A stretch of 64,000 nucleotides of DNA from Bradyrhizobium sp. LTSP885 (GCF_000938305.1 NZ_JYMT01000020.1:1-64000), one strand, 5' to 3'; counted from the first letter of the stretch, positions 43,107-51,970 are shown. Made by a program: numbers and translations. Notes: generated from the letters alone by a model not told the origin.

Positions 43107-44048
43107 ATGCTCCCGATGACGGACTTCCGCTCGATCGAAACCTTCCTCTGGGTCGTCAAGCTCGGTAGCTTCCGCGGCGCCGCCCAGCGACTCAATACCA
43201 CCCAACCGGCGATTTCCCAGCGCATCGCGCAGCTCGAGCGCGAGATGGGTGTCAAGCTCTTGAATCGCGACCATCGCGTGGCGTCGCCGACGCCGAGCGG
43301 GCGGCAGATGATGGTCTATGCCGAGAAGCTGATCGGCCTGCGGTCCGAAATGATGGCGGAGGTCGGCGACCGCTCGGCGATGCGTGGCGTGCTGCGCCTC
43401 GGCGTCGCCGAGACAATTGTCCACACTTGGCTGCCGCGGCTGGTCAAGAGCGTCAACGAAATCTACCCGAACCTGTCGCTGGAGATCGAGGTCGACATCA
43501 CGCCGAATCTGACCGCGCGATTGCTCGCGCAGGAAATCGAGCTCGCATTCGTGGTCGGGCCGTTGTCCACCCCCGGTGTGCAGAGCCGCGTGCTGTGCGA
43601 CTACCAGATCGGCTTCCTGGCGAGCCCCTCGCTCGGGCTCGGCAATGCCCCCGTCACACGACGCGATCTTGCGCGGTTTCCGATGATCACCTTTCCGCGC
43701 AAGACCAAACCCTATGAGGCCGTACGCGCCGTGTTCGACCGGCCCGACCTGCCGCCGATCCGGCTGCACGCCAGCGCCTCGCTTGCGACCGTCATTCACA
43801 TGGCGATCGAGGGGCTCGGCATCGCCGTGATCCCCTCGGTGATCGTCGAGAACGAACTCACCACCGGACGGCTGCAACTGCTCGACACCGACGTCAAACT
43901 GGCACCGCTCACCTTCTCGGCAAGCTGGCTGACCTCCCCCGATGCGGTCGCCGTCGAGCGTGTTGCGGATCTCGCCCGCCAGTTCGCGCAAGCAAGCGTA
44001 GCGGTTGACGGCGCCGCGACGACGGGCCATGAAAAAACCGTCGCGTGA
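43107..44048 (+). CDS. LysR-family transcriptional regulator
   Basis: 313 residues. N-terminal helix-turn-helix (FLWVVKLGSFRGAAQRLNTT followed by QPAISQRIAQLEREMGVKL) and a C-terminal periplasmic-binding-like effector domain (GVLRLGVAETIVHTWLPRLV, VIHMAIEGLGIAVIPSVIVE). Likely autoregulated through the palindrome at 43077-43101 and controlling the divergent DUF1445 gene and possibly the amidohydrolase that follows at 15 bp. In-frame ATG at 43116 is an alternative start. Effector unknown. Confidence 0.93.
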   Translation: MLPMTDFRSIETFLWVVKLGSFRGAAQRLNTTQPAISQRIAQLEREMGVKLLNRDHRVASPTPSGRQMMVYAEKLIGLRSEMMAEVGDRSAMRGVLRLGVAETIVHTWLPRLVKSVNEIYPNLSLEIEVDITPNLTARLLAQEIELAFVVGPLSTPGVQSRVLCDYQIGFLASPSLGLGNAPVTRRDLARFPMITFPRKTKPYEAVRAVFDRPDLPPIRLHASASLATVIHMAIEGLGIAVIPSVIVENELTTGRLQLLDTDVKLAPLTFSASWLTSPDAVAVERVADLARQFAQASVAVDGAATTGHEKTVA

Positions 44049-44062
44049 GGGAAACAAGCCGC

Positions 44063-45313
44063 ATGAACCGAGCCGTATCCAATCTGCAGATCGATTCCGC
44101 CCGCCTCTGGGGCACCATCCACGAAACCGCGCAATACGGAGCAACCGCCAAAGGCGGCGTGCGGCGGTTGACGCTGAGCGCCGAGGACAAGCAGGTGCGC
44201 GACTGGTTCCGCAAAGCCTGCGAGGAGGCCGGCCTCGAATTCCATGTCGACGCGCTCGGCTCGATGTTCGGGTTGAGGAAAGGAAGAGATATGTCGAAGC
44301 CGCCGATCGGAGTCGGCTCGCATCTCGACACCCAGCCGACCGGCGGTAAATATGACGGCATCCTCGGCACGCTTGCCGCGCTCGAGCTGGTCCGCACGCT
44401 CAACGGCGCCGGCATCGAGACCGAGCTGCCGATCTGCATCTGCAACTGGACCAACGAGGAAGGCTCGCGCTTTGCGCCGGCGATGATGGCCTCGGCGGCT
44501 TACGTCGGCGACTTCACCACCGACGACATCCTGTCGCGCAAGGACGCCGAGGGCGTCACGGTGGCGCAGGCGCTCGACGGCATCGGCTATCGCGGCGATG
44601 TCCCGGTCGGGCGGCAGAAATTCTCCAGCTTCGTCGAGCTTCACATCGAACAGGGCCCGATCCTGGAGGCCGAGAGCAAGACCATCGGCGTGGTCGATTC
44701 CGGCCAGGGCGTGCTGTGGTACGACGGCAAGATCACCGGCTTCGAGAGCCATGCCGGATCGACCCCGATGCCGCTGCGGCGCGACGCGCTGGCGACGCTG
44801 TCGGAGATCGTGCTGGCGATGGAAAGCATCGCCAGGAAGCACGGCCCGAAGGCGGTCGGCACTATCGGTGAAGCCGTGATCGCAAATCCCTCGCGCAACG
44901 TCATCCCCGGCGAGATCGCCTTCACGATGGATTGCCGCAGCGCCGACGCTGCGATCATGGACGCGCTCGACAAGGACTTGCGCACGGCGATCGCCGAGAT
45001 CGCGGCGCGGCGCAAGGTCGAGGTTAAGATCGACCTGGTCTGGCGCAAGGCGCCGACGCATTTCGATCCGAAGCTGGTCGACGCGGTGGAGAACGCCGCC
45101 AAGCAGCTCGGCTACTCGCACCGCCGCATCACCTCCGGCGCCGGCCACGACGCCTGCAACCTCAACACCGTGATGCCGACGGCAATGGTGTTCGTGCCTT
45201 GCAAGGACGGCATCAGCCACAACGAGCTGGAAGACGCGACGCAGGCCGATTGCGCCGCCGGCGCCAACGTGCTGCTGCATACGGTGCTGGCGCTCGCCGG
45301 CGTCGCATCCTGA
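44063..45313 (+). CDS. M20-family N-carbamoyl amino acid / allantoate-type amidohydrolase
   Basis: 416 residues, zinc-dependent M20 peptidase fold of the hydantoinase/carbamoylase type. GVGSHLDTQPTGGKYDGILG gives the metal His and bridging Asp, CNWTNEEGSRF the catalytic Glu-Glu pair, and HIEQGPILEAESK the second metal His; the C-terminal GAGHDACNL gives the last His. It hydrolyses N-carbamoyl or related amides. Starts 15 bp after LysR. The position beside a Liv-type transporter, D-hydroxyacid dehydrogenase and amidase suggests amide or carbamoyl compound catabolism. An in-frame GTG at 44045 overlapping the LysR stop is possible. Confidence 0.93.
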   Translation: MNRAVSNLQIDSARLWGTIHETAQYGATAKGGVRRLTLSAEDKQVRDWFRKACEEAGLEFHVDALGSMFGLRKGRDMSKPPIGVGSHLDTQPTGGKYDGILGTLAALELVRTLNGAGIETELPICICNWTNEEGSRFAPAMMASAAYVGDFTTDDILSRKDAEGVTVAQALDGIGYRGDVPVGRQKFSSFVELHIEQGPILEAESKTIGVVDSGQGVLWYDGKITGFESHAGSTPMPLRRDALATLSEIVLAMESIARKHGPKAVGTIGEAVIANPSRNVIPGEIAFTMDCRSADAAIMDALDKDLRTAIAEIAARRKVEVKIDLVWRKAPTHFDPKLVDAVENAAKQLGYSHRRITSGAGHDACNLNTVMPTAMVFVPCKDGISHNELEDATQADCAAGANVLLHTVLALAGVAS

Positions 45314-45340
45314 TCAGTCCTGGTATCCGCGGAGGTTGCC

Positions 45341-46252
45341 GTGCGCGCAGTGTTTGTCGACGCCAATGAATCGCTCGCCGTGATCACCGAGCGGCTAGAG
45401 AAGCCTGGTGATCCCGCGATGCGGATCAACCGCAATCCAGACATCGCACCCGAGGACTACCCGGCCGTTCTAGCCGGCGCCGAGATTGCGGTGGTCGATC
45501 ACACCGCACTGCCAACCGAGGTCGCAAAGGCCTGCACCGGATTGAAGCACGTCGTGTTCCTCGGCACCGGCGCGCGCAGCTACATGAATCCGGAGGAGCT
45601 CGCCGAGCTCGGCATCTCCGTGCACTTGATCAAGGGCTATGGCGACACGGCGGTGGCGGAATCCGCGATTGCGCTGATGTGGTCGTCGGCCCGCGTGATC
45701 GCGCAGATGGACCGCGAGATGCGCGCCGGCAACTGGCTGCGCGAGGACGGCATGCAGCTCACCGGCAAGACGCTGGGGCTGGTCGGCTTCGGCGGTATCG
45801 CAGCCGAAGTCGCGCGCATCGCGCTCGGCAGCGGCATGAAAGTGATCGCCTGGAACCGGTCGCCCAAGACCTATCCCGGCATCGACTTCGTCGATCTCGA
45901 CACGGTGCTCGCGACCAGCGACGTGGTCTCGATTCATCTCCTGCTGAACGACGAGACCCGCGGCATGATCACCCGCGAGAAAATCGCGAAGCTGAAGCCG
46001 GGCGTGATCCTGATCAACACCGCGCGCGCCGCTGTTGTCGATGAGCAAGCGATGATCGACGCGCTCGCATCAGGCCACATCCGCCACGCCGGCCTCGACG
46101 TCTTCAACACGGAGCCGCTGCCGAAGGATCATCCGCTGACGAAAATCCCCAACGTGACGCTGTCGGCGCATTCAGCATTCCGCACGCCAGAAGCAAGCGA
46201 GAATCTGATCCACGCGGCATGGGAGCATTGCCGAAGGATTGTGAAGGGGTAA
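45341..46252 (+). CDS. D-2-hydroxyacid dehydrogenase family protein
   Basis: 303 residues, NAD-binding domain with GLVGFGGIAAEVARI (GxGxxG-like) and the family catalytic set: Arg in NTARAAVVDEQ, Glu in DVFNTEPLPKDHP, His in LSAHSAFRT. Starts with GTG at 45341 after an excellent GGAGG (45331-45335), 27 bp after the amidohydrolase stop, so likely in its operon. Substrate could be a glyoxylate- or hydroxypyruvate-like acid. Confidence 0.92.
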   Translation: MRAVFVDANESLAVITERLEKPGDPAMRINRNPDIAPEDYPAVLAGAEIAVVDHTALPTEVAKACTGLKHVVFLGTGARSYMNPEELAELGISVHLIKGYGDTAVAESAIALMWSSARVIAQMDREMRAGNWLREDGMQLTGKTLGLVGFGGIAAEVARIALGSGMKVIAWNRSPKTYPGIDFVDLDTVLATSDVVSIHLLLNDETRGMITREKIAKLKPGVILINTARAAVVDEQAMIDALASGHIRHAGLDVFNTEPLPKDHPLTKIPNVTLSAHSAFRTPEASENLIHAAWEHCRRIVKG

Positions 46253-46287
46253 CTACCCTGCAGGTGTGCGCGAACAGTGCGCTTCTT

Positions 46288-46420
46288 CCCTTCTCCCCCT
46301 GTGGGAGAAGGTGGCGCGGACGCAGTCCGCGACGGATGAGGGGTTTCTCTCCGCGGATGCAGACCCCTCACCCCGCTTCGCTGCGCGAAGCGACCCTCTC
46401 CCACAAGGGGAGAGGGTGAG
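46288..46420. repeat. Palindromic intergenic repeat, family 3 variant
   Basis: CCCTTCTCCCCCTGTGGGAG ... CTCCCACAAGGGGAGAGGGT with GCGGACGCAGTCCGC inside. Same architecture as 19505-19644 with different stem sequence. Lies between convergent genes. Confidence 0.8.
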
Positions 46421-46425
46421 AACAA

Positions 46426-47505
46426 TCAATCCACCATCTCCGCGACCGCCTTGCCGCAAGCCGTCGTATCGGCATTGCCGCCGAGATCGCGCGTCCGCAG
46501 CGTGCGTTCGCCGAGCGTGCGCTCGATCGCCCCGACGATGGCGGCCGCGGCCTGCTTCTCGCCGAGATGCTCCAGCATCATCGCGCCCGACCAGATCATG
46601 CCGATCGGGTTGGCGATGCCCTGCCCTGCGATGTCGGGCGCCGACCCGTGCACCGGCTCGAACACGCTGGGGAAATTGCCAGCCGGATTGATGTTGCCGG
46701 ACGGCGCGATGCCGATCGTGCCGGTGCAGGCAGGGCCGAGGTCGGAGAGGATATCGCCGAACAAATTGGAGCCGACCACGACGTCGAACCAGTCCGGATG
46801 CAGCACGAAGTTCGCGGTCAGAATGTCGATGTGGTACTTGTCCCACTTCACCTTGGGATAGTTCTTGGCCATCGCCTCCACGCGCTCGTCCCAATAGGGC
46901 ATCGTGATGGAGATGCCGTTCGACTTGGTCGCCGAGGTCAAGTGCTTCTTCGGCCGCGACTGCGCCAGGTCGAATGCGAATTTCAGGATGCGGTCGACGC
47001 CGATGCGGGTCATCACCGTCTGCTGCGTGACGAATTCGCGGTCGGTATCGGGGAACATGCGGCCGCCGACGGATGAATATTCGCCTTCAGTGTTTTCACG
47101 CACCACCCAGAAATCGATATCGCCCGGCTTGCGGCCCGCCAGCGGCGACGGCACGCCGGGCATCAGCCGCACCGGGCGCAGATTGACATACTGGTCGAAC
47201 TCGCGGCGGAATTTGATCAGCGAACCCCACAGCGAGACGTGATCCGGGATCTTGGCGGGCCAGCCGACGGCGCCGAAATAGATCGCGTCGTGCTTGCCGA
47301 TCTTTTCTTTCCAGTCGGCCGGCATCATCTCGCCGTGCTTCTCGTAATAGTCGTAGGAGGCGAAGTCGAAATGATCGAACTGCACGGAAACCCCATGCTT
47401 CTTCGCCGCCGCCTCGATGACGCGCAAGCCCTCGGGCATCACTTCCTTGCCGATACCGTCGCCGGGAATGACCGCAATCCGATACTGCTTCTTTGCGCTG
47501 CTCAT
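46426..47505 (-). CDS. Tartrate dehydrogenase / D-malate dehydrogenase (decarboxylating) family
   Basis: 359-residue beta-decarboxylating dehydrogenase (isocitrate/isopropylmalate superfamily). IAVIPGDGIGKEVMPEGLRV opens, WGSLIKFRREFDQYVNLRPV and VVRENTEGEYSSVGG match TtuC/DmlA, FDVVVGSNLFGDILSDLGP gives metal-binding Asp residues, and the adenine motif EPVHGSAPDIAGQGIANPIG is conserved. It probably oxidises tartrate or D-malate with NAD. Start at 47505 (MSSAKKQY) with AAGGG upstream; an in-frame GTG at 47514 is alternative. Confidence 0.93.
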   Translation of the reverse strand: MSSAKKQYRIAVIPGDGIGKEVMPEGLRVIEAAAKKHGVSVQFDHFDFASYDYYEKHGEMMPADWKEKIGKHDAIYFGAVGWPAKIPDHVSLWGSLIKFRREFDQYVNLRPVRLMPGVPSPLAGRKPGDIDFWVVRENTEGEYSSVGGRMFPDTDREFVTQQTVMTRIGVDRILKFAFDLAQSRPKKHLTSATKSNGISITMPYWDERVEAMAKNYPKVKWDKYHIDILTANFVLHPDWFDVVVGSNLFGDILSDLGPACTGTIGIAPSGNINPAGNFPSVFEPVHGSAPDIAGQGIANPIGMIWSGAMMLEHLGEKQAAAAIVGAIERTLGERTLRTRDLGGNADTTACGKAVAEMVD

Positions 47506-47673
47506 CGAGAACACCCTTGTGATTTGCCCGGCCGGGAATGCCGCCTATGCTGATCGCCCTGCAATGAACCAAACTTCGCGCGGGCGCAACGCTGCAGTGC
47601 AGTGTTGACCGCGGCGCGACCCTGCCCCACCAAATTCGCCGACATCCGTTCCTCATAGCAAGCGAGCACTCCC

Positions 47674-48450
47674 ATGGATCTGCATCTGCGCGGCAAGCGT
47701 GTCCTGATCACCGGCGCCTCCAAGGGCATTGGCGCGGCCGCCGCCGAGGCCTTCGCCGAGGAAGGCGCCCATCTGCTGCTGGCCGCCCGCAACGGCGAAC
47801 AGCTCAAGGCACTCGCCGAGCGGTTGCGCTCGGCTCATCAGATCGATGCCGCGATCAGCGTGGTCGACCTGCGCAAGCCGGACGATCTCGCCCGGCTGGC
47901 CAAGGAGGCCGCCGACATCGACATCCTCGTCAACAATGCCGGCGATATCCCCGGCGGCTCGATCGACAAGATCGACGAACCAACCTGGCGGCACGCCTGG
48001 GAGCTGAAGGTGTTCGGCTACATCAATTTGACGCGCGCGATCTACGCCCAGATGAAGGCGCGCGGTGGCGGCGTTGTCGTCAACGATATCGGTGCGGCCG
48101 GCGAGAAGTTCGATGCCAATTACATCTGCGGCAGCGCCGGCAATGCGGCGCTGATGGCCTTCACCCGCGCGCTCGGCGGAAAAAGCCTCGCCGACAACAT
48201 CCGTGTGGTCGGCATCAATCCCGGCCCGGTCGGCACCGACCGCCACGTCACGCTGCTCAAGACCCGCGCAAAGCATCAGTTCGGCGACGAGAACCGCTAC
48301 AAGGAATTCCAGAAGGGCCTGCCGCTCGCCCGCCCCGCACACGCGCGCGAGATCGGCGACCTGATGGCGTTCCTGGCATCGGACCGCGCGGGATATACGT
48401 CGGGAGTGATCTATACGGTGGATGGCGGTTTGACGTCGGGGTGGGGTTAG
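47674..48450 (+). CDS. SDR family protein with atypical active site
   Basis: 258-residue short-chain dehydrogenase fold. TGASKGIG and NNAGDIPGG are intact and the C-terminus GVIYTVDGGLTSGWG is typical. In the catalytic region the sequence reads NDIGAAGEKFDANYICGSAG then NAALMAFTRALGG: the strand-5 Ser is absent (IGA) and no YxxxK is in the usual register, because Tyr is followed by ICGS. It may use another acid-base group or bind rather than catalyse. Lies between the divergent tartrate dehydrogenase (168 bp) and the amidase (same strand, separated by a long family 2 repeat). Confidence 0.88.
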   Translation: MDLHLRGKRVLITGASKGIGAAAAEAFAEEGAHLLLAARNGEQLKALAERLRSAHQIDAAISVVDLRKPDDLARLAKEAADIDILVNNAGDIPGGSIDKIDEPTWRHAWELKVFGYINLTRAIYAQMKARGGGVVVNDIGAAGEKFDANYICGSAGNAALMAFTRALGGKSLADNIRVVGINPGPVGTDRHVTLLKTRAKHQFGDENRYKEFQKGLPLARPAHAREIGDLMAFLASDRAGYTSGVIYTVDGGLTSGWG

Positions 48451-48464
48451 GCCCGTCCTCTCTC

Positions 48465-48584
48465 CGTCATTGCGAGGAGCGATAGCGACGAAGCAATCCA
48501 TGCTTCCCCAAGTGGAGGCATGGATTGCTTCGCGGAGCCTGTCATCGGGCGCGCATTCGCGCGACCCGTTGGCTCGCAATGACG
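48465..48584. repeat. Palindromic intergenic repeat, family 2 (long form)
   Basis: CGTCATTGCGAGGAGCGATA ... GGCTCGCAATGACG with inner module GCGGAGCCTGTCATCGGGCG then CGCATTCGCGCGACCCG, same long form as 21934-22053. Separates the SDR and amidase genes. Confidence 0.9.
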
Positions 48585-48661
48585 GCTAACTCCGCGCATT
48601 GCCACAACCGCGAAAAATGTTCTACAGCACCTGAAAGCAAAACCGATAGGAGCAACGGCGC

Positions 48662-50083
48662 ATGGCAGATCAGGGCTTGGTACGGGAAACGGCATGCGCC
48701 GTCGTCGACAAACTGAGAGCCGGCGACGTCACCCCGCTCGACCTGCTCGACGTGCTGGAGAAGCGCATCGCGGAGGTTGACGGCAAGGTCAATGCGCTAC
48801 CGACGCTGTGCTTCGACCGCGCCCGCAGCCATGCAAAGGCCTTGATGCAGAAGCCCGCGGCCGAGCGCGGCCTGCTCGCCGGCCTGCCCGTTCCGATCAA
48901 GGACCTCACCAATGTCCAGGGGGTTCTGACGACGCTGGGCTCGCCGATCTTCAAGGACAATATCCCCGCGAAGTCCGACCTGATGGTCGAGCATCTCGAA
49001 AGCAATGGCGGCGTGATCTACGCCAAGTCGAACACGCCGGAATTCGGCGCCGGCGCCAACACCTTCAACGAGGTGTTCGGCCCGACGCGCAATCCCTGGG
49101 ACACATCGCGCTCGGCCGCCGGCTCCTCCGGCGGCGCGGCGGTGGCGCTGGCGACCGGCACGGCCTGGCTCGCGCATGGTTCCGACATGGGCGGTAGCTT
49201 ACGCAACCCCGCCAGCTTCTGCGGCGTTGTGGGCCTGCGGCCGAGCATCGGCCGCGTCGCGCACACGCCGAAATTCGGCGTCAATCGTACGCTCGGCGTG
49301 CAGGGACCGATGGCGCGCAACGTCGAGGACCTTGCACTGCTGCTGGATGCGATGAGCGGCGAGCATGCGGCCGATCCACTGTCCCTGCCTGTGCTGCCGA
49401 CATCGTTCCTGTCAGCGGCGCGGTCCGGCAACAAGCCGAAGCGTATTGCTTACTCGCCCGATCTTGGCATCACGCCTGTCGATCCCGAGGTCAGGGCGAT
49501 CACCCGCAAGGCGGCGGAGCGCTTCGCCGAAGCCGGCGCGATCGTCGAGGAAGCTCATCCCGACCTGCGTGAGGCCCATGAATGCTTCCACGCGCTGCGC
49601 GCGTTCGATTTCGCGATCAGCAAGGCCGAATTGTTGCGCACCAAGCGCGACCTGCTCAAGCCGGAGGTGATCTGGAACATCGAGGAAGGCCTGAAGCTCT
49701 CCGTCGAACAGCTCGCGCGCGCCGAGGCGCAGCGCGTGGCGCTGACCGAGCGGACCCTCGCCTTCTTCGACAAGTATGACCTGTTGCTGGCGCCCGCGAC
49801 TATCGTGCCACCGTTCCCGATCGAGAACCGCTACGTCGCCGAATGCGACGGCAAAAAATTCGACAATTATGTCGAATGGCTCGGCATCGTCTATGCGATC
49901 ACGCTGGCCTGCTGCCCGGCGTTGTCGTTGCCCTGCGGCTTCACCGCATCGGGACTTCCGGTCGGCCTGCAGATGGTGGCGAAGCCCCGGGCGGAGGCGC
50001 GGCTTCTGGCCGGCGCGAAGGTGCTGGAAGACATTCTGGGCCTGCGCGGCACGACGCCGATCGATCCACGGCCGCCGAAGTAA
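48662..50083 (+). CDS. Amidase (amidase signature family)
   Basis: 473 residues. The amidase-signature triad is readable: Lys in GLPVPIKDLTN, cis-Ser in AAGSSGGAAVALATG, nucleophile Ser in GSDMGGSLRNPASFCGVVG. Full family length. Hydrolyses amides to acid plus ammonia; with the Liv-type transporter and N-carbamoyl hydrolase nearby it may belong to amide or amino-acid-derivative catabolism. GGAGCAACGGCGC precedes the ATG. Its stop is 6 bp before the TetR gene's stop on the opposite strand. Confidence 0.94.
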   Translation: MADQGLVRETACAVVDKLRAGDVTPLDLLDVLEKRIAEVDGKVNALPTLCFDRARSHAKALMQKPAAERGLLAGLPVPIKDLTNVQGVLTTLGSPIFKDNIPAKSDLMVEHLESNGGVIYAKSNTPEFGAGANTFNEVFGPTRNPWDTSRSAAGSSGGAAVALATGTAWLAHGSDMGGSLRNPASFCGVVGLRPSIGRVAHTPKFGVNRTLGVQGPMARNVEDLALLLDAMSGEHAADPLSLPVLPTSFLSAARSGNKPKRIAYSPDLGITPVDPEVRAITRKAAERFAEAGAIVEEAHPDLREAHECFHALRAFDFAISKAELLRTKRDLLKPEVIWNIEEGLKLSVEQLARAEAQRVALTERTLAFFDKYDLLLAPATIVPPFPIENRYVAECDGKKFDNYVEWLGIVYAITLACCPALSLPCGFTASGLPVGLQMVAKPRAEARLLAGAKVLEDILGLRGTTPIDPRPPK

Positions 50084-50089
50084 GGCGGC

Positions 50090-50734
50090 TTAAGCCTTCT
50101 CTTCCGCCGCCTTCAGCGCGACTGACAGCGCGAGTTTGGTCTGCTCGACGATCTCGTCCATCAGCTCCTCGCGGCTGATATGGGCGACCTCGCCGGTGAG
50201 CAATCCCTGCTCCGCCAGCATCACGATGCCGTGCAGCCCGGCCCAGATCTTCAGCGCCTGACGTTCGCGCAGCAGGCCGACCGCCGGCGCCTCGAACGCC
50301 TCGATCAACAGCGCCAGCGTTTCCATCGCCGCAGTATGCAGCTCGCTGCCGACAGGCGCGCACGCCATGGTTCGCGAAGCGAACATCAGCCGGTAGATGC
50401 CGTGGCGCTCGAGCCCGAAGGCGAGCGCTGCTTGCGCAAAGCGCGACAATTTCGATTGCGAAGCCGGCGTCTCGATCGCGTCGCGCATGATCACGTTGAA
50501 CTGCCGGAACGCTTCCGCGGTCACCGCCTGCAGCAGCGCGTCGCGGTCGGCGAAATGCCGGTATGGCGCCGGCTGCGAGACGCCGAGCTGCTTCGCCAGC
50601 GCCTTGATGCTGATCGCCTCCGGCCCGCCGAGTTCGACCTCCTGCAAGGCAGCCTGGATCAGGGCGTCCCTGAGATCGCCATGGTGGTAGGTTTTGAACG
50701 GCTTACGAACGATTTGTCCCATCACGGCTGACAT
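50090..50734 (-). CDS. TetR/AcrR-family transcriptional regulator
   Basis: 214 residues with the TetR DNA-binding domain: YHHGDLRDALIQAALQEVEL then GGPEAISIKALAKQLGVSQP and APYRHFADRDALLQAV; the C-terminal half is a ligand-binding helical domain. It opens directly onto a promoter region (50738-50896) carrying the imperfect palindrome GTAATATACTATAAC across the predicted -10 region. A near copy lies upstream of the ferredoxin-P450 operon, so it is a good candidate regulator of that operon and of itself. Alternative starts at 50737 (GTG) and 50722 (ATG). Confidence 0.9.
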   Translation of the reverse strand: MSAVMGQIVRKPFKTYHHGDLRDALIQAALQEVELGGPEAISIKALAKQLGVSQPAPYRHFADRDALLQAVTAEAFRQFNVIMRDAIETPASQSKLSRFAQAALAFGLERHGIYRLMFASRTMACAPVGSELHTAAMETLALLIEAFEAPAVGLLRERQALKIWAGLHGIVMLAEQGLLTGEVAHISREELMDEIVEQTKLALSVALKAAEEKA

Positions 50735-50737
50735 CAC

Positions 50738-50896
50738 TGACTTTTCGCTTGACGCGCAAGCGCTTCGATAATGTAATATACTATAACTTGGCGATCCGGT
50801 TAAGAGGCCGGCCGCCCAAGCAAGCTAGACCTTGCATAAAGAGGATTGAGGAAACCCGGCGCGCCCGATTGCACACGAGGGCCCGAAGGAAAGCGC
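50738..50896 (+). promoter_or_regulatory. Duplicated promoter/operator region, copy A
   Basis: About 157-bp segment nearly the same as 51811-51966. TTGACG (50749-50754), a 17-bp gap and TGTAAT (50772-50777) form a promoter pointing rightward, and GTAATATACTATAAC (50773-50787) overlaps the -10. In this copy no gene follows on the plus strand: what lies beyond is the 3-prime end of the minus-strand HAD gene. AAGCAAGCTAG and GGCGCGCCC are shared with copy B. Confidence 0.8.
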
Positions 50897-50945
50897 CGCC
50901 TGAATCCAGGTCAGTAGTCGGTCATCCGAGACTTCCCCTCACGAG

Positions 50946-51647
50946 CTACATCCAACCAGCTTCGGAAAGGAATCCCGGAACCTGATCGAGTGCCGCGGCA
51001 ACCTTGTTCGGCGAATAGTCGGGCAACGGCTTGCGGCCCGTGCCGCGGTCGATCCAGATCGCCCGGAACCCAAGATCACGCGCGGCGACGAGATCGAGAT
51101 GCGGGCTGGCGCAGATATGGACGAGCTGCGGCTTGTCGATCCCGATCGACGCCCAGGCATACTCGAATATTTCACGCGATGGCTTGTAGGCTTGGGCCTG
51201 CTGCGCCGTGATCACCCGATCGATGTAACCGCCGAGCTGTGCGACGTTGCCGGCGATGATCGCATCGACCGTGTTTGAGATGATCGCCAGCTTGAATCCC
51301 GCGGCCTTCAGGCGGCCTAGCGTCGCGACGACCTCCGGAAAGGGAGGCATCTTGCCGATCGACGACGTCAGGATCGCTGCGTCATTCGGATCCGACGGCA
51401 GCGACAACTCGGTCATGGCGGCTTCAAGCGCTTTGGCGGTCACCTCCTTGAACGACAGATGCGGGCGGCTTCGCTCGAGGGAATGTTCATGGCGATCAAA
51501 CACCTCCAGAAACGCCTGCGGCTCGATGCTCGATCCGGTGCGCGCCAGAATTCGATTTGTCGCCGAGATCAGGCCCTCATCCCATTGAATCAGCGTCCCG
51601 TAGCAGTCGAACGTCAACCAGTCCGGGCGCGATCCGATGAGTGCCAT
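50946..51647 (-). CDS. Haloacid dehalogenase-like hydrolase, type II
   Basis: 233 residues of the HAD superfamily. Motif I LTFDCYGTLIQWDEGL gives nucleophile Asp14, motif II IISNTVD gives Ser, motif III Lys lies in QAYKPSREIFEYA, and motif IV is HICASPHLDLVAARDLGF with Asp. This matches 2-haloacid dehalogenase-type HADs, though the motif IV Asn of true dehalogenases is His here, so dehalogenation is uncertain. Start 51647 follows AGGGG. The gene is inserted, in reverse orientation, between two copies of a promoter region (50738-50896, 51811-51966), which suggests a duplication or insertion event. Confidence 0.88.
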   Translation of the reverse strand: MALIGSRPDWLTFDCYGTLIQWDEGLISATNRILARTGSSIEPQAFLEVFDRHEHSLERSRPHLSFKEVTAKALEAAMTELSLPSDPNDAAILTSSIGKMPPFPEVVATLGRLKAAGFKLAIISNTVDAIIAGNVAQLGGYIDRVITAQQAQAYKPSREIFEYAWASIGIDKPQLVHICASPHLDLVAARDLGFRAIWIDRGTGRKPLPDYSPNKVAAALDQVPGFLSEAGWM

Positions 51648-51810
51648 CGCAAATACCCCTTCAGTCTGCCGTTCATGGTGACAATTCACAGCGTCATTTG
51701 GAAATTAAATTCCTCAATGACTTCGATCGAAAATCCAAATGATGATCCCTCTTGCAGATCGCGGATTGCCCACTCTGCCGTGCAGACGTTGCTCGGACGG
51801 TCCACCACGC

Positions 51811-51966
51811 TGAATTTTCGCTTGACGCGCAAGCGGTTCGATAATGTAATATGCTATAACTTGGTGGTCCGGTTAAATGCCAGCCACCCAAGCAAGCTAG
51901 AACTTGCAAAGAGAACAATGTGGAACCTGGCGCGCCCCATTGCGCGCGAGCACCGAGGGAGAGCGC
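51811..51966 (+). promoter_or_regulatory. Promoter/operator region of the ferredoxin-P450 operon, copy B
   Basis: TTGACG (51822-51827), 17 bp, TGTAAT (51845-51850) followed by the imperfect palindrome GTAATATGCTATAAC (51846-51860). The leader runs to the ferredoxin ATG at 51971, with GAGGGAGAG as ribosome site. Near copy of 50738-50896 beside the TetR gene, so TetR control is likely. Confidence 0.82.
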
Positions 51967-51970
51967 TTGC

